64,000 nt of DNA from Halomonas sp. M4R1S46 (GCF_025725685.1 NZ_CP107008.1:1-64000); one strand, 5' to 3'. Shown: positions 44,694 through 53,696, counted from the stretch's first letter. Translations and numbers: made by a program. The notes: a model not told the origin generated them from the sequence alone.

Positions 44694-44840
44694 GGCTAGG
44701 CCATGTCTGTAAAGTGCCTGCGCTCGGCTATACGGCGTTAAAAATCAGCTCAGAATGCTCATTTACGGTCTGTAAACTCCGCTTCTTCTCTGATTTTTGC
44801 CTTGTCTAGCCTTCGCTCGCCGACTTTTCGGACACAGCCT
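44694..44840. repeat. MITE-like 147-bp imperfect palindrome
   Basis: The SulP-HdfR gap is mostly one long imperfect inverted repeat. It is centred on the apex hairpin TTTAC-ggtct-GTAAA (44762-44776). Outer arms run from GGCT at 44694 to AGCC at 44840 and share AAAAATCAG and GGCTA blocks in inverse. The sequence is AT-rich compared with neighbours and resembles small dispersed elements I associate with marine gammaproteobacteria. No coding capacity. Confidence 0.7.
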
Positions 44841-44911
44841 AAGGAAAAGCTGGCATGCTGAAAAACAAAATTTTTTGGCCTTCATGAACAGAAAAATCGA
44901 AGGTGGCTGCC

Positions 44912-45748
44912 ATGGATACCCAACTGCTGGAAACCTTCCTCGAGGTCGGCCGGCTGCGCAACTTCGGCAAGGCGGCGGAGAGCCTCAGCGTCTCGCCGTC
45001 GACCGTCAGCGCGCGCATCCGTCAGTTGGAAGCGCACCTCGGCTTGGCGCTGTTCACCCGCGGCCATCACCGGATCGGCCTGACCCCGGCCGGCGAGCGC
45101 ATGGAGCGCCATGCGCGCTTCATCCTCGGCGCCTGGGAGCGGGCCTACGAGGACACGGCACTCAGCGAACGGCACCAGCGGCGCCTGGTGGTGGCCGGGG
45201 TCGCCAGCCTCTGGGACATCTTCCTGCAGGACTGGCTCACGAGCATCTACCGCGCCTACCCGACGCTGGGCGTGCGCGCCGAGGAGAGCACGCCGCTGCG
45301 GGTCGTCGAGAAGCTGGAGCAGAGCATGATCGATGTGGGCTTCCTCTACGACACGCCGCGGATGCGCGGGGTGGGCGTCGAGGAGGTGGCGACCATCCCC
45401 CTGGTGATGGTCTCGACTCACCCCGACATCGACGCCGAACGGGCGGTCGGCGACGGCTACATCCGGGTGGAGTGGGGGACGGCCTTCGCCAGCGTCCACG
45501 AGAGCCATTTCCCGCAGCGGCTGCTCGCCCGGGGGCGGGTGAACAGCGGGCGCATCGCCCTGAACCTGCTGCTGGAGTGCGGCGGCGCCGCCTACCTGCC
45601 GCGGGACATCGTGGCGCCCTGGTGTCGCCGGCAGCGGCTGTTCGTCGTCGAAGAGGCACCGATGATCGAACTCAAGGCCTATGTGGCCTATCGCCTGCAC
45701 GGCGAACACCGCGAGCTGATCCGGGAACTGCTCAAGCGGCTGCGGTGA
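44912..45748 (+). CDS. LysR-type regulator, HdfR-like
   Basis: A 278-aa LysR family regulator. The N-terminal helix-turn-helix MDTQLLETFLEVGRLRNFGK (residues 1-20) plus AAESLSVSPSTVSARIRQLE closely tracks E. coli HdfR, which represses flhDC. The similarity extends to ASLWDIFLQDWLTSIY and RVEWGTAF in the effector domain. Targets here are unknown; no flagellar gene is near. An in-frame GTG lies three codons upstream of the chosen ATG, which has GAAGGTGG before it. The promoter region is largely the MITE-like element. Confidence 0.85.
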   Translation: MDTQLLETFLEVGRLRNFGKAAESLSVSPSTVSARIRQLEAHLGLALFTRGHHRIGLTPAGERMERHARFILGAWERAYEDTALSERHQRRLVVAGVASLWDIFLQDWLTSIYRAYPTLGVRAEESTPLRVVEKLEQSMIDVGFLYDTPRMRGVGVEEVATIPLVMVSTHPDIDAERAVGDGYIRVEWGTAFASVHESHFPQRLLARGRVNSGRIALNLLLECGGAAYLPRDIVAPWCRRQRLFVVEEAPMIELKAYVAYRLHGEHRELIRELLKRLR

Positions 45749-45844
45749 GGCGCATCGAGGCCATGCTGTGCGAGGTGCCATCATGGCACCATCCCACCAG
45801 GGCCTCGGCCATGGCCGGCAGGTCCCTGTCGGTGGCCAGCGGGC

Positions 45845-46681
45845 TCAGGCCGGCAGTTCGTCCGCCTGGGGAATGCGGCCGCCGAGCCGGGCGGTGATCT
45901 CGGCGGCGGCCTCGCGAACCAGCTCGCCGAGTTCGATCAGGCGTGTCTCGGGGATCCGCGCCACCGGGCCGGAGACGGAGATCGCCGCCAGCGGGACGCC
46001 ATGCTCGTCGTGGATGCAGGCCGCCACGCAGTGCAGGCCGATGGCGTGTTCCTCGCGGTCGCAGGCGTAGCCCTGGCGGCGAATCTCGGCCAGGCTCGCG
46101 TCCAGGGTCGCGGGATCGTGGATGGTGTTGGTGGTGACCCGGGCCAGGCCGCGCTCCTCGAGCACCCGGGCCAGCTCGTCATCGGGCAGCCAGGCCATCA
46201 GGGCCTTGCCCACGCCGGAGGCATGCAGCGGCGCCCGGGAGCCCAGCCGGGTGATCATGCGCATCATCTGCGGCGACTCGCTCTGGGCCAGGAAGACCGC
46301 GGTGCTGCCGTCGCGCACGCCCAGGTTGGCGGTCTCCCCGGTCAGCGCGGTGAGCCGGCGCAGGAAGGGACGGCTGGTGCCGACGAAGTCGCGGGCCTCG
46401 AGGAAGCTGTTGCCGATGCGGAAGGTCTTGACGTCGATCTTCCACACGCCGAGCTCGTTGTCCTGGGTGACATAGCCCTGGCTCTGCAGGGCCTGGAGCA
46501 GGCGGTGGGTGGTCGAGGGAGCGAGCTCGGACTGCTCGGCGATCTCGGACAGGGCCAGGCCGCCGGGACTGCCCGCCAGGCGTTCCAGCAGGTTGAGGCC
46601 GCGCACCAGGGACTGGCTGTGGCCACCGCTGCTCTTTCCCGATGCCGGGCGTCCCGCCGTTCTGCGCTTGACTTCACTCAC
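45845..46681 (-). CDS. IclR family transcriptional regulator
   Basis: A 278-aa IclR protein: N-terminal winged helix (SLVRGLNLLERLAGSPGGLA, then SELAPSTTHRLLQAL) and C-terminal ligand domain (about 95-265) with ASGVGKALMAWLP and AISVSGPVARIPE. A GTG start at VSEVKRR follows from family length; the frame is open upstream through non-conserved sequence. The adjacent purine permease and deaminase genes on the same strand suggest it controls purine use. A GGAAA/TTTCC operator-like palindrome lies 72 bases upstream. Confidence 0.88.
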   Translation of the reverse strand: MSEVKRRTAGRPASGKSSGGHSQSLVRGLNLLERLAGSPGGLALSEIAEQSELAPSTTHRLLQALQSQGYVTQDNELGVWKIDVKTFRIGNSFLEARDFVGTSRPFLRRLTALTGETANLGVRDGSTAVFLAQSESPQMMRMITRLGSRAPLHASGVGKALMAWLPDDELARVLEERGLARVTTNTIHDPATLDASLAEIRRQGYACDREEHAIGLHCVAACIHDEHGVPLAAISVSGPVARIPETRLIELGELVREAAAEITARLGGRIPQADELPA

Positions 46682-46752
46682 TGCCTGCTCTCCCGCGTCG
46701 ATGTCTCCCAGACCCCCAGCATACCCTGTCACGGGCGAGCTGTCTTGCCTTC

Positions 46753-46765
46753 GGAAATGGTTTCC
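46753..46765. promoter_or_regulatory. Candidate IclR-family operator
   Basis: GGAAATGGTTTCC is a perfect 5+5 inverted repeat with 3-base spacer, resembling IclR/AllR-type sites (GGAAA-n3-TTTCC). It lies upstream of the iclR gene and is probably an autoregulatory site. Binding is inferred. Confidence 0.55.
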
Positions 46766-46940
46766 ATAGCAGGCGTGGCGGGCCTTGTCGCGGCCCTGCC
46801 GGGGGTAGTGGCGGATGTCCGGGTGGGAGACGTGGTGGCTGTTCGGCATCTGCGCCCCCTGCCTGACCTTCGACAGGTGGCGGCGGCTTTGCCGAGGGGC
46901 CAGGAGCGCGTGGTGATCGAGACCCTGGCCACCTGGTTAT

Positions 46941-46962
46941 GACCGCCCCGGGCGGGGCGGTC
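46941..46962. terminator. GC-rich hairpin downstream of the purine permease
   Basis: GACCGCCCC pairs with GGGGCGGTC over a 4-base loop, 19 bases after the permease stop on the minus strand. There is no T run, so termination is uncertain. Confidence 0.45.
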
Positions 46963-46981
46963 GGCGAGTGAGTGAGACGCC

Positions 46982-48328
46982 TCAGACGTCGTCGCGGAAG
47001 GTGCGGTCGTGCTTGGGCAGCACCAGGTTGAGGAGGATGGCGCACAGCGCCCCGGGGATCAGGCCGGACTCGATGATCGCCTGGACGTTCTCGGCGAGCC
47101 CGGCGTAGAGGCCTTCCTGGGCCGGCAGGCCCACCGCCGCCGACAGCGAGACGCCGATGATCACCATGTTGCGCTTGTTGAAGTCGATATGGGACAGCAT
47201 CTTGATGCCGGCGCTGGCGATCATGCCGAACATGATCAGCACCGCCCCGCCCAACACCGCGTTGGGGATGCTCGAGACCAGTGCGCCGAGCTTGGGCAGC
47301 AGGCCGGCCAGCAGCAGGAAGACGCCGCCGATGGCCACCACGAAGCGGCTGACCACGCCGGTCAGGGCCACCATGCCGACGTTCTGGCTGAAGCTGATCT
47401 GCGGAAAGGCGTTGAAGATGGCGGCGAAGACGCTGGCCAGGCCGTCGGCCATCACCCCGCCGGAGAGTTCCTTCTCGGTGGGCTCGCGGTCCAGGCCGCC
47501 GGCCGTGGTACCGACGATGTCACCGATCGACTCGGCGCAGGTCACCACCGCCAGCAGCACCACCGGCAGGATGGCGGCCAGGTGGAACTCCAGGCCGATG
47601 GTCAGTGGCATGGGCAGCGAGATCCAGTCGGCGGCGGCGATCTCGCCGAAGCTCACCAGCCCGAAGGCCACCGCGCTGCCATAGCCCACGATGAGGCCGA
47701 CCAGCGGGGCGGTCTCCGACCAGATGCCGCGGCCGAACTGGTGCAGGCCCAGGGTGACCAGCAGCACCAGCCCGGCCAGCACCAGGTTGTGCAGAGCACC
47801 GAAGTCCTCGGCGCCGAAGCCGCCGCCGGCGTAGGCGAAGCCCACCGGCATCAGCAGGGTGCCGAGCATGATCACGAAGGTGCCGGTGACCACCGGCGGG
47901 AAGAGGAAGCGCACCCAGGGCAGGAAGAGCCCCACCAGGGCCATGGCGATCCCGCCGCACAGCGCCGCGCCCAGGGCGGCGGGCAGTCCCATGCCCACGG
48001 CGATGGGAATCAGCACCGGCACGAAGCCGAAGCTGGTGCCCATGACGATGGGCAGGCGGGCGCCGATCGGCCCCAGGCCGAGGGACTGCACCAGGGTGGC
48101 GACCCCGGCCACGAACATGGCGGCCTGGATCATGAAGGCCGTCTGGTCCGCCGGCAGGTCGGCGGCCCCGGCGATGATGATGGGCACGGTGACGTTGCCC
48201 ACGAACATCGCCAGGACATGCTGCAGCCCCAGCGGGATGGCCCGGCCGAGCGGCGGCATGGCATTGACGTCATGGGTGGAGCGCACCTTCGGCGAGGTGG
48301 GCTCGGTGGCGGTGTCGGTCGTCGACAT
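46982..48328 (-). CDS. NCS2 family purine (xanthine/uric acid) permease
   Basis: A 448-aa inner-membrane transporter with about 12-14 spans, of the nucleobase-ascorbate (NCS2) family. The family signature QISFSQNVGMVALTGVVSRF (residues ~308-327) and TCAESIGDIVGTT are present. The QNVGMVALTGVVSR block is nearer to xanthine/urate than to uracil carriers. It follows the deaminase gene by 51 bases on the same strand, so one message probably serves both. Exact substrate is not fixed by sequence. Confidence 0.87.
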   Translation of the reverse strand: MSTTDTATEPTSPKVRSTHDVNAMPPLGRAIPLGLQHVLAMFVGNVTVPIIIAGAADLPADQTAFMIQAAMFVAGVATLVQSLGLGPIGARLPIVMGTSFGFVPVLIPIAVGMGLPAALGAALCGGIAMALVGLFLPWVRFLFPPVVTGTFVIMLGTLLMPVGFAYAGGGFGAEDFGALHNLVLAGLVLLVTLGLHQFGRGIWSETAPLVGLIVGYGSAVAFGLVSFGEIAAADWISLPMPLTIGLEFHLAAILPVVLLAVVTCAESIGDIVGTTAGGLDREPTEKELSGGVMADGLASVFAAIFNAFPQISFSQNVGMVALTGVVSRFVVAIGGVFLLLAGLLPKLGALVSSIPNAVLGGAVLIMFGMIASAGIKMLSHIDFNKRNMVIIGVSLSAAVGLPAQEGLYAGLAENVQAIIESGLIPGALCAILLNLVLPKHDRTFRDDV

Positions 48329-48379
48329 GGGTGGTTTCTCCTGTTGTCGTTGTTGGAAACCTGGGGGTGTCCCGCCGCC

Positions 48380-49735
48380 CTAGCGAGCGCGCCTCAGCGC
48401 CCGGGCGGCCTGGTCATGGCGGGCCAGCAGGGCGTCGAGGTCGACCCCCACCGGCTGGCCCTCGGTCACCCGCCACTGCCCGGCGACCATGACCCGGTCG
48501 GCACGGTGGGCGCCACACAGCAGCAGGGCGGCGATGGGGTTCTCGGCGCCGGAGAAGCGCGCCTCGTCGAGGGTGAACAGGGCCAGATCGGCCTGCTGGC
48601 CGGCCGCGAGGCCGCCGATGTCGGCGCGGCCGAGGCAGGCCGCGGAGCCCCGGGTCGCCCAGCGGATCACGTCGTCGTGGGTCACCCGGCTCGGCGCGTA
48701 GCGCAGCCGGCCGAGCAGCAGCGCCTGGCGCATCTCCTCGGCGAGGTTGGAGTGATCGTTGGAGGCGGAGCCGTCCACGGCCAGGCCCACCGGGCAGCCG
48801 GCGGCCTCCAGCTCCAGGGTGCGGCACAGCCCCGAGCCCAGCACCATGTTCGACGAGGGACAGTGGGCGATGCCGGTGCCGGCGGCGCCGAGCCGGGCCA
48901 CCTCCGCGTCGTCGAAGTGGATGCCGTGGGCCAGCCAGGTCCGCGCCGAGAGCCAGCCCACGGCCTCCAGGTAGTCCAGCGGGCGCATGCCGAACAGCCG
49001 CTGGCAGTAGGCCGTCTCGTCCTCGGTCTCCGCCAGGTGGGTGTGCAGGCGCACGTCCTTCTCCTCGGCCAGGCGGGCGCTGTCCTGCATCAGCTCGCGG
49101 CTCACCGAGAAGGGCGAGCACGGCGCCAGGGCGATGGTGGTCATGGCGCCGTCGCCGCGCTGGTGGTAGGCGTCGATCAGCCGCGCGCTCTCGGCGAGGA
49201 TGGTGGCCTCGTCCTGGACCACCGACTGTGGCGGCAGGCCGCCGTCGTCGCGGCCCACGCTCATCGAGCCCCGCGTCAGGGCGGCGCGCACGCCGAGCCG
49301 CCGGGCGGTCTCCACCTGGACGTCGATGGCGTGCTCGAGTGCCCCGGAGAACACGTAGTGGTGGTCGGCCACGGTGGTGCAGCCCGACATCAGCAGCTCG
49401 ACCATGGCCAGCTCGCTGGCCACCGCCAGCTGCGCCTCGTCGAGGTTCGCCCAGACCTCGTAGAGCGTCGTCAGCCAGGGGAAGAGTTCCTGGTTCAGCG
49501 CCGGTGAATAGGCCCGGGTCAGCGTCTGGTAGAAATGGTGGTGAGTGTTCACCAGGCCCGGCAGCAGCACGTGCCGGGAGGCGTCGAAGGTGGCGTCGAC
49601 CGGCGTGGCGGGCGTGGCGCCCGCGGGGACCGCCTCGACGATGTGCGAGCCGCGGACCACCACGCCGCCGGCGGCGCGGGCATCGCTGCAGGCGCAGGGG
49701 TGTCGGATCCATAGGGTCTGTTGCTGCGGGGTCAT
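48380..49735 (-). CDS. 8-oxoguanine deaminase (amidohydrolase family)
   Basis: A 451-aa metal-dependent hydrolase. LLPGLVNTHHHFYQTLTRAY (residues 57-76) holds the HxH metal ligands; HTHLAETEDE and AVDGSASNDHSNL hold the remaining His and Asp. The HHHFYQTLTRA and CTTVADHHYVF forms are typical of 8-oxoguanine/guanine deaminases such as P. aeruginosa PA0142. It would convert 8-oxoguanine to urate, or deaminate a related purine, feeding the adjacent permease pathway. The alternative is a triazine or cytosine-type deaminase. Confidence 0.82.
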   Translation of the reverse strand: MTPQQQTLWIRHPCACSDARAAGGVVVRGSHIVEAVPAGATPATPVDATFDASRHVLLPGLVNTHHHFYQTLTRAYSPALNQELFPWLTTLYEVWANLDEAQLAVASELAMVELLMSGCTTVADHHYVFSGALEHAIDVQVETARRLGVRAALTRGSMSVGRDDGGLPPQSVVQDEATILAESARLIDAYHQRGDGAMTTIALAPCSPFSVSRELMQDSARLAEEKDVRLHTHLAETEDETAYCQRLFGMRPLDYLEAVGWLSARTWLAHGIHFDDAEVARLGAAGTGIAHCPSSNMVLGSGLCRTLELEAAGCPVGLAVDGSASNDHSNLAEEMRQALLLGRLRYAPSRVTHDDVIRWATRGSAACLGRADIGGLAAGQQADLALFTLDEARFSGAENPIAALLLCGAHRADRVMVAGQWRVTEGQPVGVDLDALLARHDQAARALRRAR

Positions 49736-49854
49736 GCCGTCCTCCCGGGTGTCCGCGCGTGGCGGCCCCTGCCATGGGCAAAGGGTTACCCAAGTCTCGC
49801 GTCGGACCAGAGCCTTGGTTCAGGTGCCTTCGACGTTATGTGTACGTAGTGTGT

Positions 49855-49876
49855 AATCCAATATTCTATATGGATT
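49855..49876. promoter_or_regulatory. AT-rich palindrome upstream of the deaminase-permease operon
   Basis: AATCCA and TGGATT flank a 10-base AT spacer, and GTGT repeats flank both sides. It lies 120 bases upstream of the deaminase start, in the most AT-rich stretch of this region. It is a candidate operator; it differs from the GGAAA-type site beside iclR. Confidence 0.4.
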
Positions 49877-49920
49877 GTGTACAAAGTGAGAGGGTTTTGC
49901 GCGACTGTCAAGGTGAAGGC

Positions 49921-50838
49921 TCAACGTTGCTCGGTGGGATCCTGCTCTCGTGCCGGCGCCGCGGCCTTGAGGCGAGTCAGCCGATCGCCGAACAGGTAGG
50001 CGCCGAGGGCCACCAGGATCAGGGCGGCACCGAGCAGCATCGAGGCCGAGGGCCGTTCCTGGTTCAACGCCATGCCGAGCCCCAGCGCCAGGATCGGGGT
50101 GATCAGGGTCACCAGGGCCACGGTGGCGGCATGCAGCCGCGAGAGGATCAGGTAATAGCAGAGGAAGCCGATCAGCGAGCCGAACACCGCCAGGTAGAGG
50201 ACCGCCCCGCGGCCCCGCTCGCTGAGCGGGATATGCAGCGGCTCGCCGCTGGTCAGCCACAGGGCGAGGAAGCAGGGCAGGCTCAACGCCAGGGCCCCGA
50301 CGGTCTGTTCCAGCGGGCCGAGGCCGGCCGCCACGCGCTGCACGGCGATGCCGCTGCCGCTGAACAGGGTGACCGCGGCGAGCATCATGGCCAGGGCGCC
50401 GAGCTGGCCGCCGCCCACGTCGAGGCCGTCGAGGAACACCACCCCCAGCCCCACCACGCCCAGGGCGCAGCCGAACCAGTGCCAGCGGCGCAGTTGCCGG
50501 GCGCCGGGCAGCGCCTGGAGGATCAGCCCCGAGATCAAGGGGGCCATGCCGAACATCACCGAGAGCAGCCCCGAGGGCAGTTGCTGGGAGGCGTGGTAGC
50601 TCAGTGCCATGGCCCCGAACACCCCGGGCACCGCGGCGGCATAGCTGGTCAGCGCCCGGCGGTCACGGCGCAGGCCGCGTCTCAGCACGGCCAGGATCAG
50701 CGCCCCGGCGAGCAGCGCGATCAGCATGCGCAGCATCACGCTGCCGATGGGCGCCCCGGCCTCGGCGCTCCACTTGATGCCCAGCGGCGTGGTGGCCCAC
50801 ACCAGCACCACGATGAGATACGCCGGTCCGGTCGGCAT
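49921..50838 (-). CDS. EamA family (DMT superfamily) transporter
   Basis: A 305-aa, ten-span drug/metabolite transporter with two EamA repeats (about 5-135 and 150-290). VLVWATTPLGIKWSAEAG in the first and ALVTLITPILALGLGM in the second are repeat signatures. Such carriers export amino acids, purine derivatives or other metabolites; next to a purine group the latter is tempting but unproven. The start at MPTGPAY is preferred; an ATG is 6 codons upstream. Confidence 0.85.
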   Translation of the reverse strand: MPTGPAYLIVVLVWATTPLGIKWSAEAGAPIGSVMLRMLIALLAGALILAVLRRGLRRDRRALTSYAAAVPGVFGAMALSYHASQQLPSGLLSVMFGMAPLISGLILQALPGARQLRRWHWFGCALGVVGLGVVFLDGLDVGGGQLGALAMMLAAVTLFSGSGIAVQRVAAGLGPLEQTVGALALSLPCFLALWLTSGEPLHIPLSERGRGAVLYLAVFGSLIGFLCYYLILSRLHAATVALVTLITPILALGLGMALNQERPSASMLLGAALILVALGAYLFGDRLTRLKAAAPAREQDPTEQR

Positions 50839-50902
50839 GGCGGGGTCCTCGAGCAAGATGAGTCGAAGGGCAGAAAAACGTCGTTAGCTAATCATTAACA
50901 CG

Positions 50903-50932
50903 AAAAAAACCGCCGCGTCGATGACGCGGCGG
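50903..50932 (-). terminator. Rho-independent terminator after serA
   Basis: On the minus strand CCGCCGCGTC/GACGCGGCGG (10-base perfect stem, 3-base loop) is followed by seven T. It ends serA, 25 bases after the stop. Confidence 0.93.
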
Positions 50933-50957
50933 CGTGTCGGTGCGGCGGTCGAGGGAC

Positions 50958-52208
50958 TCAGCCCTCGAAGCTGGTTTCGGAGTAGAGCACCCGGACCCGC
51001 TTGGTGTGCTCGACCCGGCTCAGCGCATCCAGGGCCTTGGGGCCGTAGTCCTTGTCGACGTCGATGACCACGTAGCCGATGCGCTCGTTGGTCTGCAGGT
51101 ACTGGCCGAGGATGTTGATGTCGTTCTCGGAAAGCACCCGGTTGATCTCGGACAGCACGCCCGGGACATTGTCGTGGATGTGCAGCAGGCGATGCTTGCC
51201 GGGGTGGGCCGGCAGGGCGACCTCGGGGAAGTTCACCGAGGTGACGGTGGTGCCGTTGTCGGAATAGGTCACCAGCTTCTCGGAGACCTCGATGCCGATG
51301 TTCTCCTGGGCCTCGAGGGTGGAGCCGCCGATGTGCGGGGTGAGGATGACGTTGGCCAGGCCGCGCAGGGGGCTGACGAACTCCTCGTTGTTGCCCTTGG
51401 GCTCCACCGGGAAGACGTCGACCGCGGCGCCGTTGAGGCGACCGGCCTCGAGGGCCTCGGCCAGGGCCTCGATGACCACCACGCTGCCCCGGGAGGCGTT
51501 GATCAGGATGGCGCCCGGCTTCATCAGCGCGATCTGCTCCTCGCCGATCATCCAGCGGGTGGAGGGCAGGTCCGGCACGTGCAGGCTGACCACGTCGGCG
51601 CGGGCCAGCAGCTCCTCGAGGCTGGCCACCTGGCGGGCGTTGCCCATGCCCAGCTTGGCGACCACGTCGTAGAAGATGACGTCGAAGCCGAGCGACTCGG
51701 CGAGCACCGAGAGCTGGGCGCCGATGCTGCCGTAGCCGATGATGCCCAGGGTCTTGCCGCGCGCCTCGTGGGCGTTCTTCGCCGACTTCAGCCAGCCGCC
51801 CTGATGGGCGCTGGCGCTCTTCTCGGGGATGCCGCGTAGCAGCATGATCGACTCGGCCAGCACCAGCTCGGCCACCGAGCGGGTGTTGGAGTAGGGGGCA
51901 TTGAAGACCGGGATGCCGCGAGCCAGCGCGGCGTCGAGGTCGACCTGATTGGTGCCGATGCAGAAGCAGCCCACGGCCACGAGCTTCTCGGCGGCCGCGA
52001 AGACACGCTCGTTGAGCTGGGTGCGCGAGCGGATGCCGATGAAGTGGACGTCGCGGATCTTGTCGATCAGCGTGGCCTCGTCCAGCGAGGTCGGCAGGTG
52101 CTCGATGTTGGTGTACCCGGCGTTGAGGAAATTGTCCACCGCGCTCTGGTGGACGCCCTCGAGCAGCAGGATCTTGATCTTGCTCTTGTCCAGGGACGTT
52201 TTGGCCAT
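50958..52208 (-). CDS. serA: D-3-phosphoglycerate dehydrogenase
   Basis: SerA (416 aa) oxidises 3-phosphoglycerate, the first step of serine synthesis. NAD motif GIIGYGSIGAQLSVL is near residue 157. Catalytic residues appear in INASRGSVV, VFPVEPKG and LTPHIGGSTLEAQ. A C-terminal ACT domain (about 345-416, HIHDNVPGVLSEINRVL) gives serine feedback. MAKTSLDKSKIKILLLEG is the E. coli-like start; the open frame is far longer upstream but not coding. Divergent from xseB. Confidence 0.96.
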   Translation of the reverse strand: MAKTSLDKSKIKILLLEGVHQSAVDNFLNAGYTNIEHLPTSLDEATLIDKIRDVHFIGIRSRTQLNERVFAAAEKLVAVGCFCIGTNQVDLDAALARGIPVFNAPYSNTRSVAELVLAESIMLLRGIPEKSASAHQGGWLKSAKNAHEARGKTLGIIGYGSIGAQLSVLAESLGFDVIFYDVVAKLGMGNARQVASLEELLARADVVSLHVPDLPSTRWMIGEEQIALMKPGAILINASRGSVVVIEALAEALEAGRLNGAAVDVFPVEPKGNNEEFVSPLRGLANVILTPHIGGSTLEAQENIGIEVSEKLVTYSDNGTTVTSVNFPEVALPAHPGKHRLLHIHDNVPGVLSEINRVLSENDINILGQYLQTNERIGYVVIDVDKDYGPKALDALSRVEHTKRVRVLYSETSFEG

Positions 52209-52451
52209 GGTCGAATCAACCCCTTCTTCGGTGCGCGCCGCTATCGGTTCAGGAAGGTGAGCCCGCAAGCCCGGGAACGACAGGGTTCCGGCAGGGTGCC
52301 AGGCTCGAAACAAGGCCCCATATGCTACCACAGCCCGATGTGCCCAAGATGAAAATGCTGCGCTGCGGCCATGAGCCCTCTGCATGGCAGGGCCCGGCGG
52401 ATGCCGCCCCGGCCGTGGCGATGGGGCAGACGACCCCCCCCGGGGAGCGTG

Positions 52452-52457
52452 TATACT
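52452..52457 (+). promoter_or_regulatory. Possible -10 element for xseB-ispA-dxs
   Basis: TATACT lies 37 bases before the xseB ATG; no convincing -35. The rest of the 286-base serA-xseB gap shows nothing else recognisable. Confidence 0.4.
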
Positions 52458-52494
52458 GTCGCCCTCATGGTGGGAGCGAGCGACGAGGGGAGCC

Positions 52495-52779
52495 ATGGCG
52501 GGACAGGACAGGCAGCACCAGGGCGATGCCGGCGAGGCGCCGGCGGACTTCGCCGCGACCGTCGAGCGGCTCGAGACGCTGGTCGAGCGACTGGAATCCG
52601 GCGAGCTGTCGCTGGAGGGCTCGCTCGAGGCCTTCGAGCAGGGTGTGCGCCTGACCCGCGATGCCCAGCGGCGTCTCGACGAGGCCGAGCTCAAGGTGCG
52701 AACCCTGACCGAGGGCGAGGGCGGCGGCGTCGACCTCGAGCCCTTCGCGCCGCCGGCGGAGGACGACGGTGAACGCTGA
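52495..52779 (+). CDS. xseB: Exodeoxyribonuclease VII small subunit
   Basis: XseB (94 aa) associates with XseA to form exonuclease VII. DFAATVERLETLVERLESGE and LSLEGSLEAFEQGVRLTR are the family's two-helix motif. GAGGGGAGCC is the ribosome site. First gene of the xseB-ispA-dxs operon that is standard in gammaproteobacteria. Overlaps the ispA start by 11 bases. Confidence 0.95.
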   Translation: MAGQDRQHQGDAGEAPADFAATVERLETLVERLESGELSLEGSLEAFEQGVRLTRDAQRRLDEAELKVRTLTEGEGGGVDLEPFAPPAEDDGER

Positions 52780-53653
52780 TATGCTGGCGGCCCGACTGGC
52801 CGCGGACCGGGCCCGGGTGGACGCCTGCCTGGCGGCCCTCTTCGAGACCCGGCAGGCCCCGGCACCACGCCTCGAGGCGGCGATGCGCCACGGCGTGCTG
52901 GTCGGCGGCAAGCGCCTGCGGCCGGTGCTGGTGTATGCCGCCGGCCGTGCCCTGCGGGCCGCCGCCGGGGCCCTGGACGCCCCGGCGGCGGCCCTCGAGC
53001 TGATCCATGCCTACTCGCTGGTCCACGACGACCTGCCGGCCATGGACGATGACGACCTGCGCCGCGGCCAGCCCACGGTGCACCGCGCCTATGACGAGGC
53101 CACCGCCATCCTGGCCGGCGATGCCCTCCAGGCCCTGGCCTTCGAGGTCCTGGCGGGCACCGGCCATCCCCGGCTGCCGGCGATGGTCGGCACCCTGGCC
53201 CGGGCGGCCGGCCGCGACGGCATGGTCGCCGGCCAGGTGCTGGACCTGGCCGCCGTGGGGGGACACCCCGACGTGGCGGCGCTGGCCACCATGCACGGCC
53301 ACAAGACCGGGGCGCTGATCCGCGCCGCGGTGCGCCTGGGGGGGCTGGTCGCGGTGACCGAGGACGACCCGCGGCTGGCGGCCCTGGAACGCTATGCCGC
53401 GGCCATCGGCCTGGCCTTCCAGGTGCACGACGACGTGCTCGACGTGACCGGCGACACCGCCACCCTGGGCAAGGCCTCCGGGGCCGATGCCGCCCGTGAC
53501 AAGCCGACCTACCCCACCCTGCTGGGGCTCGAGGGCGCCCGGGCCAAGGCTCGCGAGCTGGTCGAGGAGGGCGTGGCGGCGCTCGCGCCCCTCGGCGCGT
53601 CCGCCGCGCCCCTGGCCGAACTGGCCCGATACATGATCGAGCGTGACCACTGA
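52769..53653 (+). CDS. ispA: Farnesyl diphosphate synthase
   Basis: IspA (294 aa) condenses IPP with DMAPP and GPP to farnesyl diphosphate. The first Asp-rich motif is in LVHDDLPAMDDDDLRRG (near 84), the second in AFQVHDDVLDVTGD (near 223); GGKRLRPVLVY binds pyrophosphate. The start is a GTG overlapping xseB by 11 bases; an ATG four codons in (52781) is possible. The end overlaps the dxs region by 11 bases if the dxs GTG at 53643 is used. Confidence 0.95.
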   Translation: MNADMLAARLAADRARVDACLAALFETRQAPAPRLEAAMRHGVLVGGKRLRPVLVYAAGRALRAAAGALDAPAAALELIHAYSLVHDDLPAMDDDDLRRGQPTVHRAYDEATAILAGDALQALAFEVLAGTGHPRLPAMVGTLARAAGRDGMVAGQVLDLAAVGGHPDVAALATMHGHKTGALIRAAVRLGGLVAVTEDDPRLAALERYAAAIGLAFQVHDDVLDVTGDTATLGKASGADAARDKPTYPTLLGLEGARAKARELVEEGVAALAPLGASAAPLAELARYMIERDH

Positions 53654-53696
53654 GGAAGTCCGCATCGCCGCGGCTTCCCTGACAGACAGAGCCCAC

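Larger units (their letters stand above)
46682..46981. other. 300-base gap between iclR and the purine permease
   Basis: The gap contains the operator-like palindrome at 46753-46765 and a GC hairpin at 46941-46962. There is also a 61-codon plus-strand ORF (46757-46942: starts MVSIAGVAGLVAALPG, ends VIETLATWL) with no ribosome site. I do not call that ORF a gene. Confidence 0.5.

Noticed and set aside
46757..46942. 61-codon plus-strand ORF beside the IclR operator
   Set aside because: Plausible-looking end (VIETLATWL) but no ribosome site, its start codon lies within the operator palindrome, and the family is not recognised.
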